Shown here one piece after another: positions 21,525 to 30,486 of a DNA stretch of 40,637 bases; within the stretch, counting starts at the first letter, position 1, and every line of letters starts with the position of its first letter. Origin of the DNA: Bacteroidales bacterium. GTDB taxonomy: Bacteria > Bacteroidota > Bacteroidia > Bacteroidales > UBA932. The stretch is taken from positions 1 to 40,637 of the forward strand of contig JAFVAU010000001.1 in assembly GCA_017480345.1 (NCBI GenBank), written 5' to 3'. The notes beneath the pieces were generated by a model, which saw nothing but the letters and a program-made list of their open reading frames with translations, had not been told where the DNA came from and ran no database searches. Position numbers and translations under genes: made by a program.

Positions 21525-22079
21525 TTACTTCCCGAAGTAGCGTTTGTAAAGACCCAGGAAGCCTGCCCCGTGGCGGGCTTCGTCTTTTGCCATCTCGTGG
21601 ATGGTGTCGTGGATGGCATCGTAGCCCAAGGCTTTGGCCTTGGTGGCGATGGCCAGCTTGCCCTCGCAGGCGCCGGCCTCGGCCTCATAACGCTTCTTGA
21701 GGTTGGTCTTGGTGTCCCAGACCACTTCTCCCAGCAGTTCGGCAATGCGGGCGGCATGGTCTGCCTCTTCAAAGGCATAACGCTTGAAGGCGTCGGCAAT
21801 CTCGGGATAGCCCTCGCGCTCTGCCTGACGGCTCATGGCCAGGTACATGCCCACTTCTGAGCATTCTCCGGAGAAGTGTTCCTGCAGGCCGGCCCATACC
21901 TCAGGGTCGCAGCCTTTGGCAACGCCGATCACATGCTCGCAGGCCCACTGGGGGTCACCTGCCTCTTCCTTGATTTCTACGAATTTCTCTGCTTTGGCAT
22001 GGCATACAGGGCATTCTGCCGGGGGATTGGGGCCTTCGTGCACGTATCCGCATACGAGGCATCTGAATTTTTTGTGCAT
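21525..22079 (-). CDS. Reverse rubrerythrin
   Basis: A 184-residue peroxide-detoxifying protein with the rubredoxin domain first: Cys7, Cys10, Cys23 and Cys26 hold one iron. The four-helix diiron domain follows, with Glu-rich helices containing Ser-Gly-Glu-Cys-Ser-Glu, Phe-Glu-Glu-Ala-Asp-His-Ala and Ala-Lys-Asp-Glu-Ala-Arg-His-Gly. Rubredoxin-first order defines reverse rubrerythrins, which reduce hydrogen peroxide in anaerobes. It converges on rmlA with six bases between stops, where GGAAGT/ACTTCC could form a small stem. A -7 box TATCTTTG lies at 22144-22137 on the minus strand, giving a leader of about 50 bases. Confidence 0.92.
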   Translation of the reverse strand: MHKKFRCLVCGYVHEGPNPPAECPVCHAKAEKFVEIKEEAGDPQWACEHVIGVAKGCDPEVWAGLQEHFSGECSEVGMYLAMSRQAEREGYPEIADAFKRYAFEEADHAARIAELLGEVVWDTKTNLKKRYEAEAGACEGKLAIATKAKALGYDAIHDTIHEMAKDEARHGAGFLGLYKRYFGK

Positions 22080-22136
22080 ATCAGTTCTTTTATTGTGTTG
22101 TTAATTTTGAATCTTTCTAAAAGAAAGTTCCTTTTG

Positions 22137-22144
22137 CAAAGATA
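22137..22144 (-). promoter_or_regulatory. -7 box of the rubrerythrin promoter
   Basis: TATCTTTG on the minus strand, followed by CAAAAGGAAC. No clear -33 TTG is visible, which could mean activator dependence. The opposite strand drives the AddB-like gene and has only a weak TAATTTAG. Confidence 0.5.
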
Positions 22145-22183
22145 AGTAAATTTCCGATATTTTTACTAATTTAGCGGAAAAGT

Positions 22184-25018
22184 ATGACACCTTTTTTGAA
22201 ACAGGTGGCTGCGCACTATCTGGCGGCCCCCGACATACAGAAGCGCTGCTTCATCTTTCCCAACCGGCGCTCCCTGGTATTCTTCAAAAAATACCTGGGA
22301 GAGGCCTTGCAGGGCAGTGCCCCCATCCTGGTGCCGCCGCTCTACACCATCAACGATTTCTTCTATGAATTGGCCCATGCCCGCACCACGGACCGCCTGC
22401 GCCTACTTGTGGCCCTCTACCACTGCTACAAGGCGCTTAACGACAAGGCGGAACCCCTGGACGAATTCCTCTTCTGGGGGGAGGTCCTCCTGGCCGATTT
22501 CGACGACATAGACAAATACCTGGTGGACGCCCGCGCCCTTATGCAGAACGTGGGGGATTTCAAGGCCATCCAGGACCAGTTCGAGTACCTGAGCGAGAGC
22601 CAGAAGGAGGCCATCGGCCATTTCCTATCCCATTTCAGGGATGCTTCGGGAGGGTGGAAACTCAATCCCGAGGCCGATGACGTCAAGGCCCGTTTCCTGA
22701 GGCTCTGGAACCTCCTTTTCCCTCTGTATGAGGCGTTTAACAAAAAGTTGGAGGTCGATGGCATGTCCTACGAGGGAAAGGTGTACCGCGCCCTGGCAAC
22801 CCGTCTGAAGGAAGGGGAGTCCGTGGCCGATATCCTCGCAGGCGCCTTCCCGGAGGTGAAGGGCTATGTCTTCGTGGGACTCAATGCGCTGAACGAATGT
22901 GAGCGCCTGGTGCTCTCCCGCATGCGGGACGCCCGGGTAGCGGAGTTCTCCTGGGATTACGTATCCCCGCAGATCCAGGACAAGGCCAACAAGTCCTCCT
23001 TCTTCATGCGCCGGAACATGGTGGATTACCCGCAGGCCTTCCCGGTAGAAGGCGGCACGGGCCGTCCGGAAGTGACGGTGATAAGCGTTCCCTCCGGCGT
23101 GGGCCAGGCCAAACTGGCCCCCTGGATTCTGAAGCAGGTGGGGGGAGACCCCGTGGAGACCGCCTTTGTGCTTCCGGACGAGGGCCTGCTGCTACCGCTG
23201 CTGAACTCCATCCCGGAGAGCTACGACAATGTGAACGTGACCATGGGTTATCCCATGACAGGCAGCGCCGTCTTTGCCCTTCTTACCAACCTGGGCCAGA
23301 TGCAGCTGCGCCTCCGCCATACCTCCGCCGGATGGTTCTTCTACCACCGCGAGGTGCGCGAAGTCCTCTCCTCCGGCCTTCTGAAGTCCCTTTTCACGGA
23401 AGAGGAGAAGGCTGCCGTCTCCCAGATAAAGGCCGATGCCAAGTACTACATCCCCCTCCAGGATCTTCAGGCGGGGTCGCTGATGACCCTCCTTTTCAAG
23501 CCGGTGGTGGATACGTCCTCCGAGGTGAACGTGGCGCAGAACCATGCGGTGGAGACGTATTTTTCCGAGCTGCTGGCGCATCTCGGGTCGGCCCTGTCGG
23601 GAAGGGAGGATTATCTGGAACTGGACTTTGTGGCGCGCTGCCACAAACAGCTGAATATCTTGCAGGAAATGGACCTGGAGGTCCTTCCTGCCACGCATAT
23701 CCGCCTGCTGGAGCGCCTGCTCCAGGGCATTTCCGTGCCTTTCCGCGGGGAACCGCTGAAGGGTCTGCAGGTGATGGGGCCGCTGGAAACCCGTGCCTTG
23801 GATTTCCGGAACCTGATTGTCCTGAGCGCCAACGAGGGCATGTTCCCGCGTAGGAGCGTGAGCGCCTCCTTCATCCCTCCGGAACTCAGAAGGGGCTTCG
23901 GCCTGCCCACCTATGAGTACCAGGATGCCGTCTGGGCCTATTATTTCTACCGGATGATCCAGCGTCCGCAGAAGGTCTGGCTGGTCTATGACAACCGCAC
24001 GGAAGGCATCCGCAACGGAGAGGAAAGTCGCTATATCAAGCAGCTGGAATACCATTTCCAGTGGCCCTTGAAGCGCATCAACGCATCATCGGCCATCCGT
24101 CCTGTGCCGGAGTCGGAGAGCATCCCCAAGACGACGGAGCATGTGGAGACCATCCGCTCGCGGGAACTGTCGGCATCGGCCCTCCAGAGCTATCTTTCCT
24201 GCCCTGCCAAATTCTTTTACGGCTTTGTGGAAGGCCTCAAGGCTCCCGACGAAGTGTCCGAATCCCTGGACGCCGGCATGCTGGGAAATGTCTTCCATCA
24301 TGTGATGCAGCGCCTCTATAAAGACCGCAAGCAGGTCTTAAAGGCCGATATCACGGCCATGAAGAAGGACACGGCCCTCATCCGCAAGCTCATCCGCGAG
24401 GAGATTCTCTCGCAGATGCATTCCTTCGAGGTGACGGGCCGCAACCTGGTGCTGGAGAACATCCTGCAAGGCTATGTGGAGGAGACGCTGGCCCGGGACC
24501 TGGCCCTGCTGGAAGAGGCTGGATCGGAGGCGTTCACCATCATCGGCCTGGAGCAGAAGGTGAGGGGAGAGATAGACGGCTTCCACTTCAAGGGTTTTGT
24601 GGACCGCATGGACAGCTACAAGCCCGGCGAGGTGAGAATTGTGGACTACAAGACGGGGCGGGTGAGCGAGGAGGAACTCCTCATTGACGAAGAAAATGCG
24701 CAGAAGGTGGTGGAGAAGCTCTTTGACCCGGATGCCGTGTCCCGTCCCAAGATTGCCCTCCAGCTCTTCCTATACGATTATATGGCGGCCCCGCTGGCCC
24801 CGGCCGGCTCCCGCCTGGTGAACGCCATCTACAGCACGGCGCGGCTCTTCTCGGAACCCCTGCCGGATGCGCCGGTGTGCGACAAGTTCTCTGAGCTTGT
24901 CCTGGAAGGGGTGCAGAACCTCCTGAAGGAACTGGTGAACCCGGAAGTGCCCTTCCGCCGCACGGAGAATACCAAAACTTGCGAGTATTGTGATTTTAAG
25001 AATATTTGTGGTCGATAA
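22184..25018 (+). CDS. PD-(D/E)XK nuclease, AddB-like
   Basis: A 944-residue protein related to AddB, the partner of AddA in double-strand-break end processing. The N-terminal half is a degenerate UvrD-like helicase fold beginning Phe-Ile-Phe-Pro-Asn-Arg-Arg-Ser near residue 24; Walker A is absent, as in AddB. The C-terminal nuclease core has Val-Asp-Arg-Met-Asp near 806 and Ile-Val-Asp-Tyr-Lys-Thr-Gly near 820. Cys in Leu-Ser-Cys-Pro-Ala near 672 and the terminal Cys-x-x-Cys-x5-Cys cluster would hold a 4Fe-4S centre. The addA partner is not in this window. It overlaps the next gene by one base (TAATG), so the downstream sugar isomerase-like gene is probably co-translated. Confidence 0.85.
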   Translation: MTPFLKQVAAHYLAAPDIQKRCFIFPNRRSLVFFKKYLGEALQGSAPILVPPLYTINDFFYELAHARTTDRLRLLVALYHCYKALNDKAEPLDEFLFWGEVLLADFDDIDKYLVDARALMQNVGDFKAIQDQFEYLSESQKEAIGHFLSHFRDASGGWKLNPEADDVKARFLRLWNLLFPLYEAFNKKLEVDGMSYEGKVYRALATRLKEGESVADILAGAFPEVKGYVFVGLNALNECERLVLSRMRDARVAEFSWDYVSPQIQDKANKSSFFMRRNMVDYPQAFPVEGGTGRPEVTVISVPSGVGQAKLAPWILKQVGGDPVETAFVLPDEGLLLPLLNSIPESYDNVNVTMGYPMTGSAVFALLTNLGQMQLRLRHTSAGWFFYHREVREVLSSGLLKSLFTEEEKAAVSQIKADAKYYIPLQDLQAGSLMTLLFKPVVDTSSEVNVAQNHAVETYFSELLAHLGSALSGREDYLELDFVARCHKQLNILQEMDLEVLPATHIRLLERLLQGISVPFRGEPLKGLQVMGPLETRALDFRNLIVLSANEGMFPRRSVSASFIPPELRRGFGLPTYEYQDAVWAYYFYRMIQRPQKVWLVYDNRTEGIRNGEESRYIKQLEYHFQWPLKRINASSAIRPVPESESIPKTTEHVETIRSRELSASALQSYLSCPAKFFYGFVEGLKAPDEVSESLDAGMLGNVFHHVMQRLYKDRKQVLKADITAMKKDTALIRKLIREEILSQMHSFEVTGRNLVLENILQGYVEETLARDLALLEEAGSEAFTIIGLEQKVRGEIDGFHFKGFVDRMDSYKPGEVRIVDYKTGRVSEEELLIDEENAQKVVEKLFDPDAVSRPKIALQLFLYDYMAAPLAPAGSRLVNAIYSTARLFSEPLPDAPVCDKFSELVLEGVQNLLKELVNPEVPFRRTENTKTCEYCDFKNICGR

Positions 25019-25965
25019 TGGACAATAAGAAACTGTCTCCTCTGAAATTTTTGCCGGACACCCAGGCCATGCCCTGGGGCGAGGTGGAATATCTCCTGGC
25101 CGACCTGGGCTTCGTGGATTCCATGGCCATCGAGGGCTGGCTCAAGAGCAACACCCTCAGCGACATCATGCAGACCTACCTGGAAAGGGTGGTGGGAGAA
25201 ACGGCCTTCGAATGGTACGGGACGCAGTTCCCGGTGCTGGTGAAGCGCCTGAAAGTGAAGGGCCGCACCTCGCTGCACATCAATCCGGACGACGAAACGG
25301 CTCAGCAGCGTTACGACGCCTTTGGAAAAACCGCCCTCTGGTATGTGGAGGCTGCGGGCCCCGATGCCAAGCTCTTCCTGGGCTTCAAGCGTCCGGTAGG
25401 GGCCGATGAATTCTTCCAGGCCTGCGAGAGTGACGGCGTGGAGGAGCTCCTGCATGTGGTGAAGCCCAAGGCAGGGGAGTCCTACCTCATCACGCCCGGA
25501 GAGGTGCATGCCGCCCAGGATGTGACGGTTTTGGAGGTGGCGGAATGCTCGGAACTGTGGTTCCGCCTGCACGACTGGGGCTCCCGCGAGCGGGAACTCC
25601 ACCTGGAGGAGGCCTTCGACCTCATCAACTTCGAGCGTTATGTGCAGGCCCGTCCCGCCGCCAAGGATATCCTGGCATCGGCCGATCAGTTTACGGTGGG
25701 GTGCATTAGGCTGAAGGAGCCCCTGCAGAGCCATACGGGACTGGAGGAAACCTTCCTGCTGTATGTGGGCCTGTCCGGCGAGGCGGTGATTGAGGCGGCA
25801 GGGGAGAAGTTCTCCCTCGAGGCCGGCGAGGTGGTGCTGGTGCCGGCGGAGCTCGCCGAATTCGTCCTGGCTCCCGTGGGCGGAGAAGCCCAGGTGCTGG
25901 AGGTCCGCATGGATCCCCGGGCAGATAATGATATCAAGTTTGAAGATGGAAGAGATTCGCATTGA
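25018..25965 (+). CDS. Class I mannose-6-phosphate isomerase-like protein
   Basis: A 315-residue cupin protein of the type I phosphomannose isomerase family, which interconverts mannose-6-phosphate and fructose-6-phosphate. Shared features are Pro-Trp-Gly near residue 17, Asn-Pro-Asp-Asp-Glu near 90, Phe-Gly-Lys-Thr near 103, and Pro-Gly-Glu-Val-His-Ala near 162. However, three of the four usual zinc positions differ: the Gln-Val-His of the standard motif is His-Ile-Asn here, and the Glu after Gly-Lys-Thr is Ala. Only the His of Glu-Val-His is kept. It may be a divergent or non-catalytic paralogue. It is coupled to the AddB-like gene (TAATG) and its end overlaps the S4 gene by 20 bases. Confidence 0.75.
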   Translation: MDNKKLSPLKFLPDTQAMPWGEVEYLLADLGFVDSMAIEGWLKSNTLSDIMQTYLERVVGETAFEWYGTQFPVLVKRLKVKGRTSLHINPDDETAQQRYDAFGKTALWYVEAAGPDAKLFLGFKRPVGADEFFQACESDGVEELLHVVKPKAGESYLITPGEVHAAQDVTVLEVAECSELWFRLHDWGSRERELHLEEAFDLINFERYVQARPAAKDILASADQFTVGCIRLKEPLQSHTGLEETFLLYVGLSGEAVIEAAGEKFSLEAGEVVLVPAELAEFVLAPVGGEAQVLEVRMDPRADNDIKFEDGRDSH

Positions 25966-26332
25966 CAAATACCTCTGGGCCATCCGGGCCTTCAAGACGC
26001 GCACGGATGCCACGGACGCCTGCAAGGGCGGCAAGGTGAAGGTGGGCACGGTGAACGCCAAGCCCTCCCGCGCCGTGGCGCCCGGTGAGGTTATCACCGT
26101 CCGCAAAGGCGTGGCCACTTATACTTATAAGGTGCTGCAGCTGGTAGACCACCGGCTGGGCGCCAAACTGGTGCCGGATTATGTGGAGAACCTTACGCCC
26201 CAGGAGGAGCTGGACAAGCTCCACGCACCCGTAGAGACATTCTTCGTCACGCGGGACCGGGGCGCCGGGCGGCCCACCAAGAAGGAGCGCCGCGCCATGG
26301 AACAGATGTGGGATTTACTCGACGTAGAGTAG
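25946..26332 (+). CDS. S4 domain RNA-binding protein (Hsp15-like)
   Basis: A 128-residue protein with an S4 RNA-binding domain at about residues 3-60: Ile-Arg-Ile-Asp-Lys-Tyr-Leu-Trp-Ala-Ile-Arg, Asp-Ala-Cys-Lys-Gly-Gly-Lys-Val, then Pro-Gly-Glu-Val-Ile-Thr-Val-Arg. The C-terminal part is basic (Arg-Gly-Ala-Gly-Arg-Pro-Thr-Lys-Lys-Glu-Arg). This is the layout of HslR/Hsp15, which binds stalled 50S subunits carrying peptidyl-tRNA. The ATG at 25946 lies inside the isomerase-like gene. Its 3' end overlaps the rlmI gene by 18 bases tail to tail. Confidence 0.9.
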   Translation: MEEIRIDKYLWAIRAFKTRTDATDACKGGKVKVGTVNAKPSRAVAPGEVITVRKGVATYTYKVLQLVDHRLGAKLVPDYVENLTPQEELDKLHAPVETFFVTRDRGAGRPTKKERRAMEQMWDLLDVE

Positions 26333-27508
26333 CAGGCCCTTCAGGTATTCCCCTTCCGGGTGGTAAATATTCACGGAATGGTCCGCCGGTTGGTTCAGGC
26401 GGTCCAGGATGCGTACGCTCCGGCCTGTCTGCGCGGCGGCGGAGAAGACGGCCAGGGCAAACGCCTCCTTGTCCACCACCTGCGAGCAGCTGAAGGTGAA
26501 CACGAAGCCGCCGGGCGCCACCTTGGCGATGGCGGCGGCATTCAGGCGCTGATAGGCCCGGAGGGCGTTCTTGAAGGCGCCGCGGTGTTTGGCGAAGGCC
26601 GGCGGGTCCACAATCATGAGGTCGTAGGCACCGTCCGGCACGTTCTTCACGAAGTCGATGGCGTCCGTGCAGTAGGAGGTATGTTTATCGGCCCCGAAAC
26701 CGTTCAGGGCCACGTTGCGGTCTACCATGTCCATGGCGCGCTGGGAGCTGTCCACGGAGTCCACGTGGAGGGCGCCGCCGGCCAGGGCGTAGATGGAGAA
26801 GCCGCCGGTGTAGCAGAAGAGGTTCAGGACCTTGCGGCCGGCTGCCAGGGCGCCCACGCGGGCGCGGTTCTCCCGCTGGTCCAGGAAGAAGCCGGTCTTC
26901 TGCCCCTCGCACCAGTTCACCAGGAAGCGATTTCCGTTTTCCAACACGGCCAGCTCATCGGCCTCGAAGCCGGGGGCCTTGTACAGATAGCCGTCCACCA
27001 GTTCCAGGCCGGCTTTGAAGGGCGCGGTGCCGGAGCTCTTGTCGTAAACGGCTTTCAGGCGCTCCCTATAGAGTTCCCGGAGGGCCTGGGCTATGGCGGC
27101 TTTGGCGCGGAACATGCCCACGGAATGGGCCTGGAGCACGCATACGCCGTCGTAGTAGTCTATGATAAGGCCGGGAAGCCCGTCTCCCTCCCCGTGCACC
27201 AGCCGGTAGCAGGTGGTGCCGGCCGATGTGGCCAGCCCGTAGGCCTCGCGCAGTTTGTAGGCGCGCTTTAGCATGCGCAGCCAATAATCGGCCTTTGTGG
27301 GGTCTTCATCAAAGCTGAGCACGCGCACGGCGATGGAGCCCACCTGGTAATGGCCGCAGCAGAGGAGCTGGCCGTCGGCGGAGCAGACGCTCACGAGGTC
27401 GCCCTCGGCCGGATGGCCCACAATCTGGGCCACGGCGCCGGAAAACACCCAGGGATGGTAGCGCAGGAGGGATTCTTCCCGTCCGTGTTTCAAGATGATC
27501 TTATCCAT
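26315..27508 (-). CDS. Class I SAM-dependent rRNA methyltransferase (RlmI-like)
   Basis: A 397-residue enzyme: N-terminal PUA domain (about 1-75, with His-Pro-Trp-Val-Phe-Ser-Gly), a central RNA-binding fold, and a C-terminal Rossmann methyltransferase. SAM motif I is Leu-Asn-Leu-Phe-Cys-Tyr-Thr-Gly-Gly-Phe near residue 227; the Val-Asp-Pro-Pro-Ala-Phe near 300 is the catalytic loop. The family methylates cytosine in 23S rRNA (RlmI, m5C1962 in E. coli). Gln-Lys-Thr-Gly-Phe-Phe-Leu-Asp-Gln-Arg near 210 is a diagnostic block. Its start overlaps the exonuclease gene by eight bases, so the three minus-strand genes from 29181 form one operon. Confidence 0.92.
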   Translation of the reverse strand: MDKIILKHGREESLLRYHPWVFSGAVAQIVGHPAEGDLVSVCSADGQLLCCGHYQVGSIAVRVLSFDEDPTKADYWLRMLKRAYKLREAYGLATSAGTTCYRLVHGEGDGLPGLIIDYYDGVCVLQAHSVGMFRAKAAIAQALRELYRERLKAVYDKSSGTAPFKAGLELVDGYLYKAPGFEADELAVLENGNRFLVNWCEGQKTGFFLDQRENRARVGALAAGRKVLNLFCYTGGFSIYALAGGALHVDSVDSSQRAMDMVDRNVALNGFGADKHTSYCTDAIDFVKNVPDGAYDLMIVDPPAFAKHRGAFKNALRAYQRLNAAAIAKVAPGGFVFTFSCSQVVDKEAFALAVFSAAAQTGRSVRILDRLNQPADHSVNIYHPEGEYLKGLLLYVE

Positions 27509-28109
27509 TCTGCTGCGGTAAGGGGTTCTTGGGGGAGTTTTGGAGTTTCAGGTACATTTCCCGGCACACCCAGGCGTCTGTGGCGGCATAGCGCTGTTGG
27601 GACTCGGAGAGTTCGGAGGCTTCCCAGTTGCTCAGCTGCTGGGCCTTGGAGATTTTGACGCCCAGGATGATGGCGGTCATTTTCTTGACGGACTTGTCGC
27701 GGATGCCCCAATCGGCCACGATGCTTTGCAGGTCCACGAAGCTCTTGGGACTGAAGTGCGTGATTTTCTGCAGGCCGCGGACGTCGTCCAGGGTGGCGGC
27801 GCCCACTTTGACGATGTTGGGATTGGACAGGATGGAAGCCAGGGAGCGGGGGAGTCCGCATTTCTTGAGGCGGAAGAGGTAGGCTTTCCCGCTGCCGGAA
27901 AGCTGCAGCAGGGCGGTTCCGCTGCTGTGCTGGTCCGGCGAGAAGGTGGGCCGGGTCTCCGTGTCGAAGCCCAGCACTTTCTGCCGTTTGAGGTAGCGGA
28001 CGGCAGCCGCGAAGGTTTCATCCTCCGCATTTACCACCACAATCTCCCCGGGGAAGGAGGCCATCTGGAGGGCGGCTATTTCTTCCGGACTAATGGAGCT
28101 CTGGAACAT
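27501..28109 (-). CDS. 3'-5' exonuclease, RNase D-like DEDDy
   Basis: A 202-residue single-domain DnaQ-like exonuclease. Gly-Phe-Asp-Thr-Glu-Thr near residue 46 gives the first two acidic residues, Ala-Ala-Thr-Leu-Asp-Asp-Val near 104 the third, and Tyr-Ala-Ala-Thr-Asp-Ala-Trp near 175 the final Tyr and Asp of the DEDDy set. The HRDC domains of full RNase D are missing, as is usual for Bacteroidetes homologues. Substrate (RNA or DNA) is not known. It overlaps the lipoprotein gene by 20 bases and the rlmI gene by eight. Confidence 0.88.
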   Translation of the reverse strand: MFQSSISPEEIAALQMASFPGEIVVVNAEDETFAAAVRYLKRQKVLGFDTETRPTFSPDQHSSGTALLQLSGSGKAYLFRLKKCGLPRSLASILSNPNIVKVGAATLDDVRGLQKITHFSPKSFVDLQSIVADWGIRDKSVKKMTAIILGVKISKAQQLSNWEASELSESQQRYAATDAWVCREMYLKLQNSPKNPLPQQNG

Positions 28110-29181
28110 ACTTCTTTTTTACATAGTTGCTTCCTACCTCTACCAAGACCACTTCTCCGGCTTCGTTCTCCTGCGTTTCGAAGTATTTCACTTGGGGCCA
28201 GGCAATCTGGTGGGTGAAGAGGTTCTCTTTCCGGAGGAGCTCGTAGGTGCTGTCCAGCAGGGCGTCCGCGGGGTTGTAGATGCGGAAGTCCTTGGAGAGC
28301 ATTTCGCCGAAGGCCTGGTCTTCATCCGTTCCGCCCAGGCGGATGAGCCGGATCTCTGCGCGGATAAGGTTCTCGTCCATGTCGTAGCCGTCCAGGATGA
28401 GGGCGTCCAGGGGCAGGCCGGTCACCTGGTACTGGCGCAGCACGTCCCTGAAGCGGTTGCGGATATCCACGGCCGGCGCCGGGGTGTGCACGCTCAGGGT
28501 GGCGTCGGCCCGGCGGCCGAAGGCCTTTTCCCAAATCCTGGCGTCTTTCACGGCCTGGGGTGCCCAGACGGCGATGTTGCGGGCGCCGTCGGCCTTTACC
28601 TTCTGAAGGAGGATGTCCACGGGATTGAGAATGGTGCACTGCCCGCCGGTGAGCTGCAGCAGGGTGTCCACGTCAAAAAGGCCGAACTCCTTCTGCAGGG
28701 AAGAGGTATAAATGAGGATTTTGGCCGATGCTTTGCGCAGTTTGGCCCGTCCGCCCGTGGAGGCCCGGAAACTGGTGGTGTCCCAGGCGGAGAGGGCATT
28801 GTTGACGGCCGCCTCCCGGAGGCTGTCCGTAGAGCAGCCTTCTCCCAGGAAGTGGCTGTAGGGGGCGTTGAATGCATCCAGGATGGCCTGGATGGTTTCT
28901 CCGGCAAAGTCCGGCAGGGAATCGGGCTTGTGCCTGCCGTCCACGTTGTCCACCCGGTCCTCTGTGAGGAAGCGGCGGCTCAGGACGGCTACGTCCGCAG
29001 GGTCTCCGATGAGGGCGATGGCCCCCTCGGCCCCTCTCTTATTCTCCACGATTCCACGGATGCCGGTGGTATCCTCCACGATGCTTTGCACCAGCGCAAT
29101 GGCGGGTCTGGGTGCCTTGGGCGCCTGTTTGCAGGACAGCACGGCGCACAGGGCGGCTATGACAATCAATGCTTTTCTCAT
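28090..29181 (-). CDS. Lipoprotein of unknown function
   Basis: A 363-residue protein with a signal peptide (about 1-16) ending in Val-Leu-Ser-Cys, so a lipid-anchored envelope protein. The mature part has a Gly-Ile-Arg-Gly-Ile-Val-Glu segment near residue 41, a helical middle, a nucleotide-binding-like strand Ile-Ala-Val-Trp-Ala-Pro near 205, and Asp-Ala-Leu-Ile-Leu-Asp-Gly-Tyr-Asp-Met-Asp near 260. I do not recognise a domain; it may belong to a Bacteroidales-specific envelope family. It is first in the operon with the exonuclease and rlmI genes. The -7 box lies seven bases from the start codon, so the mRNA may be leaderless. Confidence 0.75.
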   Translation of the reverse strand: MRKALIVIAALCAVLSCKQAPKAPRPAIALVQSIVEDTTGIRGIVENKRGAEGAIALIGDPADVAVLSRRFLTEDRVDNVDGRHKPDSLPDFAGETIQAILDAFNAPYSHFLGEGCSTDSLREAAVNNALSAWDTTSFRASTGGRAKLRKASAKILIYTSSLQKEFGLFDVDTLLQLTGGQCTILNPVDILLQKVKADGARNIAVWAPQAVKDARIWEKAFGRRADATLSVHTPAPAVDIRNRFRDVLRQYQVTGLPLDALILDGYDMDENLIRAEIRLIRLGGTDEDQAFGEMLSKDFRIYNPADALLDSTYELLRKENLFTHQIAWPQVKYFETQENEAGEVVLVEVGSNYVKKKYVPELH

Positions 29182-29188
29182 AATCTTA

Positions 29189-29273
29189 CAAAATTACACA
29201 TTCTTGCGCAGATGTGCAAGTTGCGCTTGAAGGCCGCCCCGCTTGGATTTGTAAAGAATTGTGGTTACATTTG
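29189..29273. promoter_or_regulatory. Divergent promoters of the lipoprotein and C1 peptidase genes
   Basis: Minus strand: TAATTTTG at 29196-29189 with a TTG 20 bases upstream, ending seven bases before the lipoprotein ATG. Plus strand: TACATTTG at 29266-29273 with TTG at 29243-29245, 20 bases upstream, and a leader of about 12 bases to the ATG at 29293. Confidence 0.65.
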
Positions 29274-29292
29274 TAAGTAAAACCATTCGGAT

Positions 29293-30486
29293 ATGAAACG
29301 TATCATTGCATTGGCCCTTGGGGCCACGCTGGTCCTGAGCGCAGCCGCCCAGAGCCGCCCCACTCCCGTAAAGCCGGAGAGCTATACTTTCACGGTGGTG
29401 AAGGAGAACCCCATCACCTCCATCAAGAACCAGAACCGCAGCGGCACCTGCTGGTGCTTCAGCATGCTCTCCTTCCTGGAGAGCGAGGCCATCAAGGCCA
29501 AGGGCATAAAGGACGAGTCCCTGTACCCGGACTTCTCCGAAATGTATGTGGTGCGCAAGGCATACTATGACCGCGCCCTCAAGTTCGTCCGCCTGGACGG
29601 CAAGCTCAACTTTGCCGCCGGTTCGGACTTCGGAGACGTGCTGGAAGTGGCCAAGGCGTACGGTCTCATTGACCAGAAGGCCTATTCCGGCTTGCAGTAC
29701 GGCTACGACCTCCCCGTGCAGTCGGAACTGGACGCCGTGCTCAAGGGCTATGTGGACGCCGTGGTGAAGAACCCCAACCGCAAGCTCACCAAGGTATGGC
29801 CCCAGGGCCTGGAAGGCATCCTGGACGCCTATATGGGCCAGGTTCCGGAAACCTTCGTGGTGAACGGTGTCACCTATACCCCCGAGACCTACCGCGACGC
29901 CCAGGGCCTGAACCTGGACGACTATATCGGCTTCACTTCCTACACGCACCATCCTTTCTACACCCAGTTTGCCATGGAGGTGGCCGACAACTGGCGCTGG
30001 ACCCCGTCCTGGAACGTTCCGCTGGACGAGTTCATGGCCATTATGGACTACGCCGTGAAGGAAGGTTACACCGTGGCCTGGGGCGGAGACGTCTCAGAGG
30101 CCGGTTTCACCCGCAACGGCCTGGGCATCCTCATTGACACCGCCGCCTCCACCTCCGGTTCCGACCAGGAGCGCTGGGTGGGCAAGGCCGATGAAAAACC
30201 CACCGCCGAAGCCCCTGCCAAGGAGATTCGGGTTACCCAGGAACTCCGTCAGGAAATGTACGACGAGAAGACCTCCACCGACGACCACGGCATGCACCTC
30301 TACGGCATCGCCAAAGACCAGAACGGCACCAAGTACTACATGATCAAAAACTCCTGGGGAGAGACCGGCGCCTACAAGGGCATCTGGTACATGTCCGAGG
30401 AGTTTGCCAAGGGCAAGACCCTCAACATCGTGGTGAACAAGAAGGCCGTTCCCAAGGAAATCCTCAAAAAGATTGGCATCAAGTAA
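29293..30486 (+). CDS. Secreted C1 family peptidase, aminopeptidase C/bleomycin hydrolase-like
   Basis: A 397-residue cysteine peptidase with a signal peptide (about 1-19, ending Ser-Ala-Ala-Ala-Gln), so probably periplasmic. The catalytic Cys53 is in Ser-Gly-Thr-Cys-Trp-Cys-Phe-Ser, His332 in Asp-His-Gly-Met-His, and Asn353 in Lys-Asn-Ser-Trp-Gly. It belongs to the papain-like C1 family, bleomycin hydrolase/PepC branch, and is close to the usual length for the Bacteroidetes exported form. It would trim peptides in the periplasm. The stop is immediately followed by the pssA start, so the two share the promoter at 29243-29273. Confidence 0.9.
   Translation: MKRIIALALGATLVLSAAAQSRPTPVKPESYTFTVVKENPITSIKNQNRSGTCWCFSMLSFLESEAIKAKGIKDESLYPDFSEMYVVRKAYYDRALKFVRLDGKLNFAAGSDFGDVLEVAKAYGLIDQKAYSGLQYGYDLPVQSELDAVLKGYVDAVVKNPNRKLTKVWPQGLEGILDAYMGQVPETFVVNGVTYTPETYRDAQGLNLDDYIGFTSYTHHPFYTQFAMEVADNWRWTPSWNVPLDEFMAIMDYAVKEGYTVAWGGDVSEAGFTRNGLGILIDTAASTSGSDQERWVGKADEKPTAEAPAKEIRVTQELRQEMYDEKTSTDDHGMHLYGIAKDQNGTKYYMIKNSWGETGAYKGIWYMSEEFAKGKTLNIVVNKKAVPKEILKKIGIK

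Noticed and set aside
26360-27271. Plus-strand open frame of 303 codons opposite rlmI
   Set aside because: Antisense shadow of a gene with clear methyltransferase motifs.
28093-29280. Plus-strand open frame of 395 codons opposite the lipoprotein gene
   Set aside because: The minus-strand gene has a lipobox, promoter and operon context; the plus frame has none.
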